NCBI RefSeq assembly: GCF_904831005.1 | Contig: NZ_LR882982.1 | Span: 744,001 to 808,000, forward strand | Source of the DNA: Microbacterium hydrocarbonoxydans | GTDB lineage: Bacteria > Actinomycetota > Actinomycetes > Actinomycetales > Microbacteriaceae | Reading direction: 5' to 3' | DNA length: 64,000 bases | The notes under the pieces: generated by a model | What the model saw: only the letters and a program-made list of their open reading frames with translations | What the model was told of the DNA's origin: nothing | Databases searched by the model: none | Program-made: the position numbers and the translations under genes | Shown: positions 40,060-48,724 of the stretch, in pieces | How the letters are laid out: each line of letters opens with the position of its first letter | How positions within the stretch are numbered: the stretch's first letter is position 1

Positions 40060-40524
40060 TCAGTACCAGTAGTTGTACCAAGAGTTGACTGCGGTGATCT
40101 CCGCAGGGTAGTAGGTAGAAACGGTAGAAGTACCGCTGACCATGCATGAGGAAACAGACAATCCGTTCGAAGGGAAGTGCCGTAAGCCGACCATGTGCCC
40201 GATCTCATGGCACGTCGTTTTGCGGAATTGCCCGGTTGTGCCGGTGAGCGTGGAGTGAATGATGATTGAGCCTTGGTCGCATACCCCGCCTCCCCAGCCG
40301 TATAGGGGCTTCGTGCACAGCGCCGCCCCATAGGTAGATGAGCCCCGGAGGTTGATCTCGGGCGAACCGTTGAGGTACCCCCCAATATCGGTCTGAGTGC
40401 CGCAAGTCGGCGCATATGTGTCGAAGAGAACCGTCGCGGTATCGAGATAGGCCATCGCGGCACCGAACTGGTTCCCCACGTAGGCGGGCCATGGCTTTTG
40501 AGTGTGCGTCAGACGCGGCAACAT
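40060..40524 (-). CDS. Small metzincin-type zinc metalloprotease
   Basis: 154 residues. The motif HEIGHMVGLRH gives the full metzincin zinc site HExxHxxGxxH with H106, E107, H110 and H116; the Met-turn could be the CMVSG further on. This is matrixin-like in size of the catalytic part. Start ATG 40524 is supported by GGAAGGACGC before it and a consensus-like promoter upstream. No signal peptide is visible from this start, which is odd for a metzincin; four Cys residues suggest an extracytoplasmic protein, so the N-terminus may be truncated or export non-classical. Confidence 0.72.
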   Translation of the reverse strand: MLPRLTHTQKPWPAYVGNQFGAAMAYLDTATVLFDTYAPTCGTQTDIGGYLNGSPEINLRGSSTYGAALCTKPLYGWGGGVCDQGSIIIHSTLTGTTGQFRKTTCHEIGHMVGLRHFPSNGLSVSSCMVSGTSTVSTYYPAEITAVNSWYNYWY

Positions 40525-40570
40525 GCGTCCTTCCAGTTCGGGCGCAGAATGATGCGTGGCCATTGGGGGG

Positions 40571-40599
40571 AAGGTAGGACACATTCTGCTGAGAGTCAA
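40571..40599 (-). promoter_or_regulatory. Promoter of the metalloprotease-lipoprotein pair
   Basis: On the minus strand TTGACT (40594-40599), 17-bp spacer, TACCTT (40571-40576), about 45 nt before the ATG at 40524. Between 40600 and 40700 I see no gene. Confidence 0.5.
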
Positions 40600-40704
40600 G
40601 AAGTTTGTGAGCGCATACGACTATGTCGGTCATCTGCCTACGGCGGTCTCGTACGCACCCGCGCGTGATCCGGCCACGCGGAAGATCAGCGGGTTTGGGG
40701 GCGC

Positions 40705-40824
40705 TCACTTGACTTTGAGTGCCCGGAGGACGACTGCCACTTGCCAGCCCGCGACGCAGAGTTCCGAGATCGCGACTGCCCATGCGATATATGGCGCGGA
40801 TCCGAGCACAGCGAAGAGACGGGG
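40705..40824 (-). pseudogene. C-terminal fragment of a membrane protein cut off by the IS end
   Basis: A frame running from the base next to the IS left end (40824) to the TGA at 40705-40707 encodes about 39 residues, PRLFAVLGSAPYIAWAVAIS then ELCVAGWQVAVVLRALKVK: two hydrophobic stretches and a basic end. It has no start and begins exactly at the inverted repeat, so it looks like a gene truncated by the IS element or an adjacent deletion. Confidence 0.5.
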
Positions 40825-41261
40825 CTGCTGACGGCTTGGTTGACTCCTGATCCGTGAGGACTTCGGTTCTCACGGGAGAATGGTCAACGTGCCCAAAGCA
40901 TTTCCCAAGGAGTTTCGGAACGATGTCGTCGCGGTCGCGCGTCGGGGCGAAGCCCCGATCAGTCGGACCGCGAAGGACTTCGGCGCTTCGGAGTCGTGCC
41001 TGCAACGCTGGCTGAAAATCGCCGATGTCGAAGACGGCATCAAACCCGGTGTGACCCAGGCCGTTCTGAACAAGAACGGTGGCACTCGAGGCAGGAACTT
41101 TCGGCTGTCGATCGTGACCTGGATCGAACGGACGTACCGCGGCGACGCCAGCAACGCCCACTCGGAAGACTCACCCCGATCGAGTTCGAGATAGTCAACT
41201 CAGAGACTGCTCAGGCGGCCTGAAAACCCCAGACAAGACGAGTCAACCAAACCGTCAGCAG
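40825..41261 (+). mobile_element. Deletion derivative of an IS3-family element
   Basis: Bounded by 22-bp terminal inverted repeats at 40825-40846 and 41240-41261, matching at 21 of 22 positions (ends CTGCTGACGG...). Only about 437 bp long compared with ~1.2-1.5 kb for intact IS3 elements. Inside, the N-terminus of OrfA is joined to the C-terminal end of OrfB. No clear target duplication is seen. Confidence 0.85.
40880..41223 (+). pseudogene. IS3-family transposase remnant (OrfA start joined to OrfB end)
   Basis: From ATG 40880 the frame begins with PKAFPKEFRNDVVAVARR, EAPISRTAKDFGASESCLQRW and LKIADVEDGIKPG, the helix-turn-helix end of IS3 OrfA. At about codon 63 it jumps to NGGTRGRNFRLSIVTWIERTY, the final block of the OrfB DDE transposase, and then loses frame; the usual ending LGRLTPIEFE continues in the +2 frame to about 41223. 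The DDE core is missing, so it cannot be active, though it could be moved in trans. Confidence 0.85.
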
Positions 41262-41265
41262 TCCC

Positions 41266-41305
41266 GAATGAAGCCCCCGGTTTTCCGGGGGTTTTGTCGT
41301 ATCCG
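41266..41305 (+). repeat. Boundary repeat copy 2 (tRNA-Met terminator-like)
   Basis: 36/40 match to 37858-37897, including the extended flank GTCGTATCCG that is not needed for a terminator. Stem CCCCCGG/CCGGGGG with a TTTT loop. Begins 4 bp after the right end of the IS remnant. Confidence 0.85.
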
Positions 41306-41308
41306 AGG

Positions 41309-41374
41309 CGATCAGTCGAGGGTCTGCGCGCACAAGAGGGTCGTCTCGTTCAATGACCAGCACAGCGGCACCGC
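41309..41374 (-). pseudogene. Fragment of a second DUF3800-like gene
   Basis: 66 bp align without gaps to 38241-38306 of the intact DUF3800-like gene with about 53 identical bases. The minus-strand translation GAAVLVIERDDPLVRADPRL corresponds to GATLLIIERDESLERADRRL of the intact protein. The fragment is cut off at the boundary repeat on one side and loses similarity after 41374. It is too diverged to be a recent duplication. Confidence 0.7.
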
Positions 41375-41533
41375 CCTGCCCCATCGTCACCGTAGGCCCG
41401 CTGCACTGCGGGCGCGGAGCCCGCCGGGTTCGGGAAACGCATCGCTCCCAGTGCCATCACTGTCAAGGGGATCGCGAGCCCCGCCCTCGCCGCACAGACT
41501 GAGAATCCAGCAACTCGAGGATCGGAGACACGG

Positions 41534-41707
41534 ATGTCTGACCAGAAGAACACTCCCGACGGAGTCGAGGGGATCGACGCGATCGGCGCGGATCCCGATT
41601 TCGTGACCAACGACCCCGCGCCCGATCCTGACGACGCGACACCGGGGGAGAGCCAGACGGGCGACGCTGCCGACGACGATGCCGTCGACGTCGCCGATCT
41701 TCCCTGA
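41534..41707 (+). CDS. Small acidic protein of unknown function
   Basis: 57 residues: Asp/Glu/Ala/Gly/Pro-rich, strongly acidic and probably disordered (PDGVEGIDAIGADPDFVTN...PDPDDATPGE). CGGAGA precedes the ATG and a perfect terminator follows, which supports it as a real gene. No family known to me. Confidence 0.6.
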   Translation: MSDQKNTPDGVEGIDAIGADPDFVTNDPAPDPDDATPGESQTGDAADDDAVDVADLP

Positions 41708-41718
41708 GAGGGAAGACG

Positions 41719-41756
41719 AAGGGCCCGCCCCTCGGGTGTGAGGGGCGGGCCTTTTT
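41719..41756 (+). terminator. Bidirectional terminator
   Basis: Perfect 12-bp GC stem (GGCCCGCCCCTC / GAGGGGCGGGCC), 6-nt loop and TTTTT. Serves the small acidic gene and, in the other direction (AAGGG side), the convergent MFS gene. Confidence 0.9.
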
Positions 41757-41764
41757 CTGCGTCG

Positions 41765-43450
<1,686 letters not shown>

Positions 43451-44062
43451 TCAGTCGGCTTTCTGTGATGGTGCGAACACGGTGCGAGCGATCTCGAGCC
43501 GTCGGCTGACGAGATCGCTGAAGGATTCGGTCGACTGGTGATGCAGCAGCTGGTCCATGCTCAGGCGCACCAGCGCTCCGACGGTGTGGACCATGACTTC
43601 GGCGTGCAGCTCGGCATCGGCGCCGTCGCCGGTGCGCTGGACGATGATCGCCATGTCGCGCCGCTCGTTCTTGCCGATCTGCTCGAACGCCGCCTTGAGC
43701 AGCCGGGGCTCCTGCTCGATCACTGCGAACAGTGCCGGAGCATCATCGAGTGGATTGAAGAGGTCGAAGCGGGCGATCGTCAGCCGGATGAAGTCGTCGA
43801 GCAGGTCGCCGTCCTGCGCGGCGAACTCCTCTTCGAGAGCTTTCTGGCGCGGGTCTATCGCGGCGAAGCCGAAGACCGCGTTCTCCTTGCTCTCGAAGTA
43901 GTTGAAGAAGGTGCGCCGCGAGACGCCGACCTCGGCGCAGAGCTCTTCGACCGTGAAGCCGGCGAATCCCTTCTCGGTCGTCAGGCGTCGCGCCTCCTCG
44001 GTGAGCGCGCGGGCCGTCTCGCGTTTGCGCTGCTCTCGCAATGAATCTGCACTCTCACTCAT
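43451..44062 (-). CDS. TetR-family regulator of the DHA2 pump
   Basis: 203 residues. N-terminal TetR helix-turn-helix (about 10-56: RKRETARALTEEARRLTTEKGFAGFTVEELCAEVGVSRRTFFNYFESKENAVFG) and a variable ligand-binding domain. ATG 44062 is chosen because overlapping operator-like palindromes begin 3 bp upstream. A likely autorepressor that releases the regulator-pump operon when drug binds. Confidence 0.92.
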   Translation of the reverse strand: MSESADSLREQRKRETARALTEEARRLTTEKGFAGFTVEELCAEVGVSRRTFFNYFESKENAVFGFAAIDPRQKALEEEFAAQDGDLLDDFIRLTIARFDLFNPLDDAPALFAVIEQEPRLLKAAFEQIGKNERRDMAIIVQRTGDGADAELHAEVMVHTVGALVRLSMDQLLHHQSTESFSDLVSRRLEIARTVFAPSQKAD

Positions 44063-44064
44063 AG

Positions 44065-44097
44065 AGTGCAGTATTGCACTTTTGCCTGAAAAGTGCA
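44065..44097 (-). promoter_or_regulatory. Two overlapping palindromes, probable TetR operator
   Basis: AGTGCA-GTAT-TGCACT (44065-44080) and TGCACTTTT-GCCTG-AAAAGTGCA (44075-44097) are both perfect inverted repeats and share TGCACT. They cover the putative -10 (AATACT read on the minus strand, 7 nt from the start). Confidence 0.65.
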
Positions 44098-44128
44098 CCT
44101 AGAGGGACGAGGCGGATCGTTTCGAATC

Positions 44129-44162
44129 CGTAATACTTACGAAACACTCCGTATCGTATCGT
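44129..44162 (+). promoter_or_regulatory. Operator-like palindrome and leaderless promoter of the second TetR gene
   Basis: CGTAA-TAC-TTACG (44129-44141) is a perfect 5-bp-arm palindrome; TATCGT (44157-44162) ends 6 nt before the ATG at 44169. Confidence 0.5.
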
Positions 44163-44168
44163 TGGGCC

Positions 44169-44777
44169 ATGGCATCCGATCCCACCGAGAAGTCCGGCCG
44201 TCCGACCGACGAGGACCTCACTCGACGCATCCTCACGACCGCCGGTGAGATGCTCGGAGACCGCGGCTACCAGGCGCTGAGCGTCGAGCGGGTGGCCAAG
44301 GCGGTGGGCTGCGGCAAGACGGCCATCTACCGCCGCTATGCCGACAAGGGCGCGCTCGTCGCCGCGGTGCTCCGGTCGCAGGTCGAGATCGGGGCCATGC
44401 CCGATCGGGGAAGCGTGCGCGCCGATCTGCTCGAGCACGTGCTGCAGAACCAGCGAAACCAGGAACTGTCCCCGGAGCAGAGCCACGGGCTGCGCGCGAT
44501 GTTCGAGCCGGATGTCTTCCCCACGCTGTGGGACTCCTTCTTCCAGCACCGCCGTCGACAGGGTGTCGAGATCATCGATCGCGCCATCTCCCGAGGCGAA
44601 CTCCCGGAGGACGTCCACCACGACATCCTCCTCGACACGATCGCCGGGCTCACCCTGTACCGGCAGTCCGTCAAGCGCATCCACATCGATGAGCGCCACT
44701 ACGTCGACATCATCGACGCTCTCGTCAGCACCCCGCCGCGTCGCCTTGCAGACGCCGATGAACAGGCTTCCCCTTGA
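44169..44777 (+). CDS. TetR-family regulator of the MFS-amidohydrolase operon
   Basis: 202 residues. TetR helix-turn-helix at about 18-65 (RRILTTAGEMLGDRGYQALSVERVAKAVGCGKTAIYRRYADKGALVAAVL) followed by a TetR_C-type domain (DVFPTLWDSFFQHRRRQGVEII; TLYRQSVKRIHIDERHYVDIIDAL). Divergent from the first TetR gene, with which it shares a 106-bp control region. Its stop overlaps the TTG start of the MFS gene. Confidence 0.92.
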   Translation: MASDPTEKSGRPTDEDLTRRILTTAGEMLGDRGYQALSVERVAKAVGCGKTAIYRRYADKGALVAAVLRSQVEIGAMPDRGSVRADLLEHVLQNQRNQELSPEQSHGLRAMFEPDVFPTLWDSFFQHRRRQGVEIIDRAISRGELPEDVHHDILLDTIAGLTLYRQSVKRIHIDERHYVDIIDALVSTPPRRLADADEQASP

Positions 44778-46216
44778 CCACTGACACTCCACCCCTGACC
44801 GCATCCCTGCCGAAGGTGAGCGCCCGCGCCGTCGTCGGCTTCCTCGTCTTCTGCGAACTCGCGAGCGGATTCGTCCAGGGCTTCTACGCCCCTCTGCTCG
44901 GCGAGATCGCCGGCCACCTCCAGGTGTCCGATGCCGACATCACCTGGTTCCTCACCGTGCAGACCCTCGCCGCCGCGGTCTGCGTGCCCCTGCTCTCGAA
45001 GCTCGGCGACATCTTCGGACACCGCCGGATGCTGCGGATCGCCGTGGTCGCGGTGCTGATCGGCACCCTCGTCACCGCATTCCTGCCGAGCTACCCGCTG
45101 GTTCTCGCCGCCCGCATCCTCGTGGGGCCGCTCGCCGTGTGGCTTCCGCTCGAGATCGCTCTCGTGCACAACCGCATCAAGGGTGAGACCGCACGGACCT
45201 CGATCGGACTGCTCGTGTCATGCCTGACCGGCGGCGCGATTCTCGGCACGATCTCGGCCGGTGTGTTCTCGGCCCTGCTGCCCACGCTGACTCTGACCCT
45301 GCTCGTGCCCGTGCTGTTCGTCGCCGTGAGCGTCTACGCCGTGTTCTTCAAGGTTCCCGAATCCACGTCGCGCACCGGTGCCAAGATCGACGTGCTCGGA
45401 TTCATCGGCATCGGCCTCGCGATGGTACTGCTGCTGTTCGGTCTGCGACTCGCCTCCAGCGAGGGCTTCGGGTCGGCCTCGACCATCGGCACTCTCGCCG
45501 CCGCAGCCGTGGTCTTCGCACTATGGGTGGTCTGGGAGCTGCGCGTGGCATCTCCTGCCATCGACGTACGACTCATCGTCTCGCCCCGGCTCGGCCCTGT
45601 GTACCTGACCGCATTCCTCTTCGGCATGGTCATGTTCGGCGCGCAGGCGCCGTCTACGACCTTCTTGACGGCCGACCCCGACGTCTCGGGATACGGTTTC
45701 GCAGCGACGGCCGGAACGGCTTCGGCCGTCACCGCGGTCGTGACGATCCTCGCCACGGTCGGTGCGGCCACCTTCGCGCCGATCGCCCGCCGGGTCGGCA
45801 TCCGTGCGGTCCTGGTCACCGGCGCGGTTCTCGCGGCATCCGGATCCCTCATCCAGATCGCCTTCCACGACCAGCTGTGGCAGATCTTCATGATCTCGGC
45901 GATCAACGGCATCGGCATGGGGTTCCTCCTCGGAGCCCTTCCCGCGCTCGTCGCAGAACTGGCCCCGAGCGATTCGACCGGCATCGCGGCCGGGGTGTAC
46001 AACTCGCTGCGCACCCTCGGCGGCTCGGCTGCCGGTGCGGTGTTCGCGGTCCTGCTCGCAGGGTTCACCGCATCCGGATCTCTCAGTTCGTCGATCAACG
46101 GGTACATCACCATCTGGAGCGTCTGCGCCGGGGCATTCATCATCTCGGCCCTCGCGTTGGCTTTCATGCGGATGCCGCGCGTCACCGATTCCTCTTCACG
46201 AAAGGCCGACTCTTGA
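44774..46216 (+). CDS. MFS transporter
   Basis: 480 residues with about 14 hydrophobic segments. Motif A KLGDIFGHRRMLRI (about 76-89) and the ...LVAARILVGPL-type helix 4 region support MFS drug/metabolite transport. The start is the TTG at 44774 in a TTGA overlap with the TetR stop; no other start is close. Substrate unknown; the downstream amidohydrolase suggests an acylated amino acid or similar compound might be imported or its product exported. Confidence 0.9.
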   Translation: MTTDTPPLTASLPKVSARAVVGFLVFCELASGFVQGFYAPLLGEIAGHLQVSDADITWFLTVQTLAAAVCVPLLSKLGDIFGHRRMLRIAVVAVLIGTLVTAFLPSYPLVLAARILVGPLAVWLPLEIALVHNRIKGETARTSIGLLVSCLTGGAILGTISAGVFSALLPTLTLTLLVPVLFVAVSVYAVFFKVPESTSRTGAKIDVLGFIGIGLAMVLLLFGLRLASSEGFGSASTIGTLAAAAVVFALWVVWELRVASPAIDVRLIVSPRLGPVYLTAFLFGMVMFGAQAPSTTFLTADPDVSGYGFAATAGTASAVTAVVTILATVGAATFAPIARRVGIRAVLVTGAVLAASGSLIQIAFHDQLWQIFMISAINGIGMGFLLGALPALVAELAPSDSTGIAAGVYNSLRTLGGSAAGAVFAVLLAGFTASGSLSSSINGYITIWSVCAGAFIISALALAFMRMPRVTDSSSRKADS

Positions 46217-47406
46217 CCGCCCCCGACTTCACGACCGATGCCGTCGCGATCCTGCCCGATCTGGTCGCACTGAGGCGAGCGCTGCACGCCGATCCCGAGC
46301 TGGGTCTCGACCTGCCGCGCACTCAGCGCAAAGTTCTCGACGCGCTCGAGGGACTTCCTCTCGAGATCACCACCGGAACCCGGACCACCTCGGTCGTGGC
46401 GGTTCTGCGCGGGGGGCGACCCGGCCCTGTGGTGCTACTGCGCGGCGACATGGACGCGCTGCCGATCGATGAGACGACCGGACTCGACTTCGCCTCCACG
46501 AACGGCGCGATGCACGCGTGCGGGCACGACCTGCACACCGCCGGCCTCGTCGGTGCCGCGAAGCTGCTGTCGGCGCGACGCGACGAACTGCATGGCTCGG
46601 TGGTCTTCATGTTCCAGCCCGGCGAGGAGGGCCACGGAGGAGCGAAGGTCATGATCGAGGAGGGGCTGCTCGATGCCGCCGGTGAACGCCCGGTCGCCGC
46701 GTACGCGATCCACGTCGCGCCCGGTCCCCGTGGTCTCTTCGCGACACGGAGCGGCGCGGTGGCCGCCGGGTCGAATCAGCTCTTCGTCACGGTCGAGGGA
46801 CGAGGAGGGCACGGGTCGCAGCCGCACCAGACGCTCGACCCGGTTCCCGCCGCCGCCGAGATCGTGCTGGCGCTTCAGAGCTTCGTGACTCGGCGGTTCG
46901 ACGCGTTCGACCCCGTGGTGCTCTCGGTGACGCGGCTCTCGACGGGGGAGGGGGCGGTCAACGTCATCCCCGAGCAGGTCGAACTGGCCGCGACCGTGCG
47001 CAACATGTCGCCCGCATCGCTCGCGATCCTTCAGGAAGGGCTGCCCCGCGTGATCGAAGGAGTGGCGGCCGCGCACGGCCTCACCGCCGACGTGCGCTTC
47101 GACACGATGTATCCGGTGACCGTCAACGACCCCGCAGAGACGAGCGAGACCGTCGAGGTGCTGCAGAGTGTCTTCGGTGAGCAGCGGGTCGTGATCATGC
47201 CGACCCCGATGATGGGGTCGGAGGACTTCGCCTTCGTCCTCGACGAGGTGCCCGGCACTTTCATCGCGCTGATGACGTCGCCCCCCGACCTCGATCCGAG
47301 CACGATCGAGTGGAACCACTCGCCGCGGGTGATGTTCGACGACGCCGTACTCGGCGACCAGGCGGCGGCGCTGGCGTCCGTCGCATACGCCCGCACGGCG
47401 CGCTGA
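46213..47406 (+). CDS. M20D-type amidohydrolase (N-acyl amino acid deacylase-like)
   Basis: 397 residues. Metal-site features of M20D: GDMDALPIDE (Asp near 79), MHACGHDLHTA (Cys, His and Asp near 97-103), PGEEGHGGAKVMIEEG (Glu pair near 137) and HVAPGPRGLF (His near 165); dimerisation domain GRGGHGSQPH. These enzymes split N-acyl amino acids, hippurate or indole-acetyl conjugates. Starts with TTG at 46213, again in a TTGA overlap with the previous stop, making a coupled three-gene operon. Followed by a terminator. Confidence 0.92.
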   Translation: MTAPDFTTDAVAILPDLVALRRALHADPELGLDLPRTQRKVLDALEGLPLEITTGTRTTSVVAVLRGGRPGPVVLLRGDMDALPIDETTGLDFASTNGAMHACGHDLHTAGLVGAAKLLSARRDELHGSVVFMFQPGEEGHGGAKVMIEEGLLDAAGERPVAAYAIHVAPGPRGLFATRSGAVAAGSNQLFVTVEGRGGHGSQPHQTLDPVPAAAEIVLALQSFVTRRFDAFDPVVLSVTRLSTGEGAVNVIPEQVELAATVRNMSPASLAILQEGLPRVIEGVAAAHGLTADVRFDTMYPVTVNDPAETSETVEVLQSVFGEQRVVIMPTPMMGSEDFAFVLDEVPGTFIALMTSPPDLDPSTIEWNHSPRVMFDDAVLGDQAAALASVAYARTAR

Positions 47407-47421
47407 CGTCTGATCTCAGCC

Positions 47422-47449
47422 GAGGCCGCTCCCGCACGGGGGCGGCCTC
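47422..47449 (+). terminator. Terminator after the amidohydrolase gene
   Basis: GAGGCCGC / GCGGCCTC stem with a 12-nt GC-rich loop, 15 bp after the stop. Confidence 0.6.
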
Positions 47450-47563
47450 CGTCGTGAATCGCATCCATTTTGTGACGAATCGTTCGTAGCATCCGTCTTA
47501 GTGGTGTCGCTGCACTGCGGCCCGCCCCTCAGGGACCGGAAGACCCTCACGAAGGAGCACATG

Positions 47564-48034
47564 ATGGCGAACGTCTCGAACGCACAGCAGCCCGGGGTTC
47601 AGGTCGCACCGGTCGGCTCGACCGTGGCGTCGACGGGGGCGACGATCATCGAGAACGGCGTGGTCGCCAAGATCGCCGGCATTGCGGCTCGCGAGGTTCC
47701 CGGTGTGCACGCACTCGGCGGCGGAGCCGCACGCGCGGTCGGGGCGATCCGCGACGCCCTCAACTCCACAGACCTCACCCAGGGCGTGAGCGTCGAGGTC
47801 GGTGAGACCCAGGTGGCGGTCGACGTGACGATCGTCGCCGAATACCCGGCATCGCTGCAGAAGGTGGCGGATGACGTGCGCGCCGCCATCTCCGTCGCGA
47901 TGAGCGAATACGTCGGCAAGCAGGCCGTCGAGGTCAACGTCACCATCAACGACGTCCACATCCCCTCTGACGACGCGTCGGACGACGCCGCCGTCGCCGA
48001 CGACTCCCGCTCCCCGGAGACGCGTGTCCTGTGA
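47564..48034 (+). CDS. Asp23/Gls24-family envelope stress protein
   Basis: 156 residues from ATG 47564 (GGAG at 6 nt; the adjacent ATG at 47561 would be closer to it than usual). Asp23 signature: GATIIENGVVAKIAGIAAREVPGVHALG near 24-51, then VSVEVGETQVAVDVTIVAEYPASLQKVADDVRAAISVAMSEYVGKQAVEVNVTINDVHI. Staphylococcal Asp23 is a membrane-associated alkaline-shock protein. The acidic C-terminus is disordered. First gene of a cluster with an ECF sigma factor and two more Gls24-related genes. Confidence 0.92.
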   Translation: MANVSNAQQPGVQVAPVGSTVASTGATIIENGVVAKIAGIAAREVPGVHALGGGAARAVGAIRDALNSTDLTQGVSVEVGETQVAVDVTIVAEYPASLQKVADDVRAAISVAMSEYVGKQAVEVNVTINDVHIPSDDASDDAAVADDSRSPETRVL

Positions 48035-48082
48035 TCCATCGAGATGCGAACGAGTGATCGGATCAGCATCTCGTGACCTCGC

Positions 48083-48103
48083 GATCGGATCGACGATCCG
48101 ATC
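48083..48103 (+). repeat. GATC-rich inverted repeat before the ECF sigma gene
   Basis: GATCGGATC-GAC-GATCCGATC, perfect 9-bp arms. The surrounding 48050-48110 holds more GATCGGAT copies. Could be a terminator for the Asp23 gene or a regulator site; no U-run. Confidence 0.5.
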
Positions 48104-48157
48104 CGATCGCGGGTCCGCTCCGAATCTATTCGGGGGAATGGAAAAAGGAGTCGACGC

Positions 48158-48724
48158 ATGGCTGGGGAACGCTTTCGCTCTGCACTCGAGCAGGCTGACG
48201 ACCGGATCGTCGCCGGTCGGGCGATGGATGGGGACGTCGCTGCCTTCGCGGTGCTCGTGCGCAGGTACACGCCGATGATGCGCGCGTACACGCAGCGGAT
48301 GCTGAACGCCTCGAGCGATGTCGACGACATCGTGCAGGAGACGTTCGTGACAGCGTGGCAGCGCTTCTCGGAGCTCGACGATCCGGCCAAGGTCAAGAGC
48401 TGGCTGATGCGCATCGTGAGCCGCAAGGCGGTGGATCGCATTCGAGCGCTGAGGCCGATGGTCGACGTCGACGACGTGGACCAGGCCGCGCCGTCGCACG
48501 GGGCGCCGGCGCGGGTCGTGGAGGCGCGAGCGGGCATCGAGGCGCTGGGGGCCGCGCTGCAGGAGCTTCCGGCGGCACAACGCGAGTGCTGGGTGCTTCG
48601 CGAGATGGGCGGGTACTCATACGACGAGATCGCCGCTGAGCTCGACATCTCGGTGTCGACGGCGCGGGGTCTTCTCGCGAGAGCCCGCAAGTTCATGATC
48701 GTGCGAATGGAGGCCTGGCGATGA
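48158..48724 (+). CDS. ECF-type RNA polymerase sigma factor
   Basis: 188 residues. Sigma-2 region FAVLVRRYTPMMRAYTQRMLNASSDVDDIVQETFVTAWQRFSEL (about 27-71) and sigma-4 region LPAAQRECWVLREMGGYSYDEIAAELDISVSTARGLLARARKFM (about 136-180). Sigma-3 is missing as in all ECF factors. AAAGGAG stands before the ATG. Overlaps the following gene by 4 bp (ATGA), the position normally held by an anti-sigma factor. Confidence 0.94.
   Translation: MAGERFRSALEQADDRIVAGRAMDGDVAAFAVLVRRYTPMMRAYTQRMLNASSDVDDIVQETFVTAWQRFSELDDPAKVKSWLMRIVSRKAVDRIRALRPMVDVDDVDQAAPSHGAPARVVEARAGIEALGAALQELPAAQRECWVLREMGGYSYDEIAAELDISVSTARGLLARARKFMIVRMEAWR

Noticed and set aside
40205..41161. Long minus-strand frame across the island right part
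   Set aside because: It runs antisense through the IS remnant and out of frame over the metalloprotease gene; no domain features. The metzincin motif fixes the real frame at 40060-40524.
37898..41265. Prophage or integrative element with an integrase next to tRNA-Met
   Set aside because: No integrase, excisionase or phage structural gene is present, and the duplicated sequence is the terminator region, not the 3' end of the tRNA itself; only an island or remnant can be claimed.
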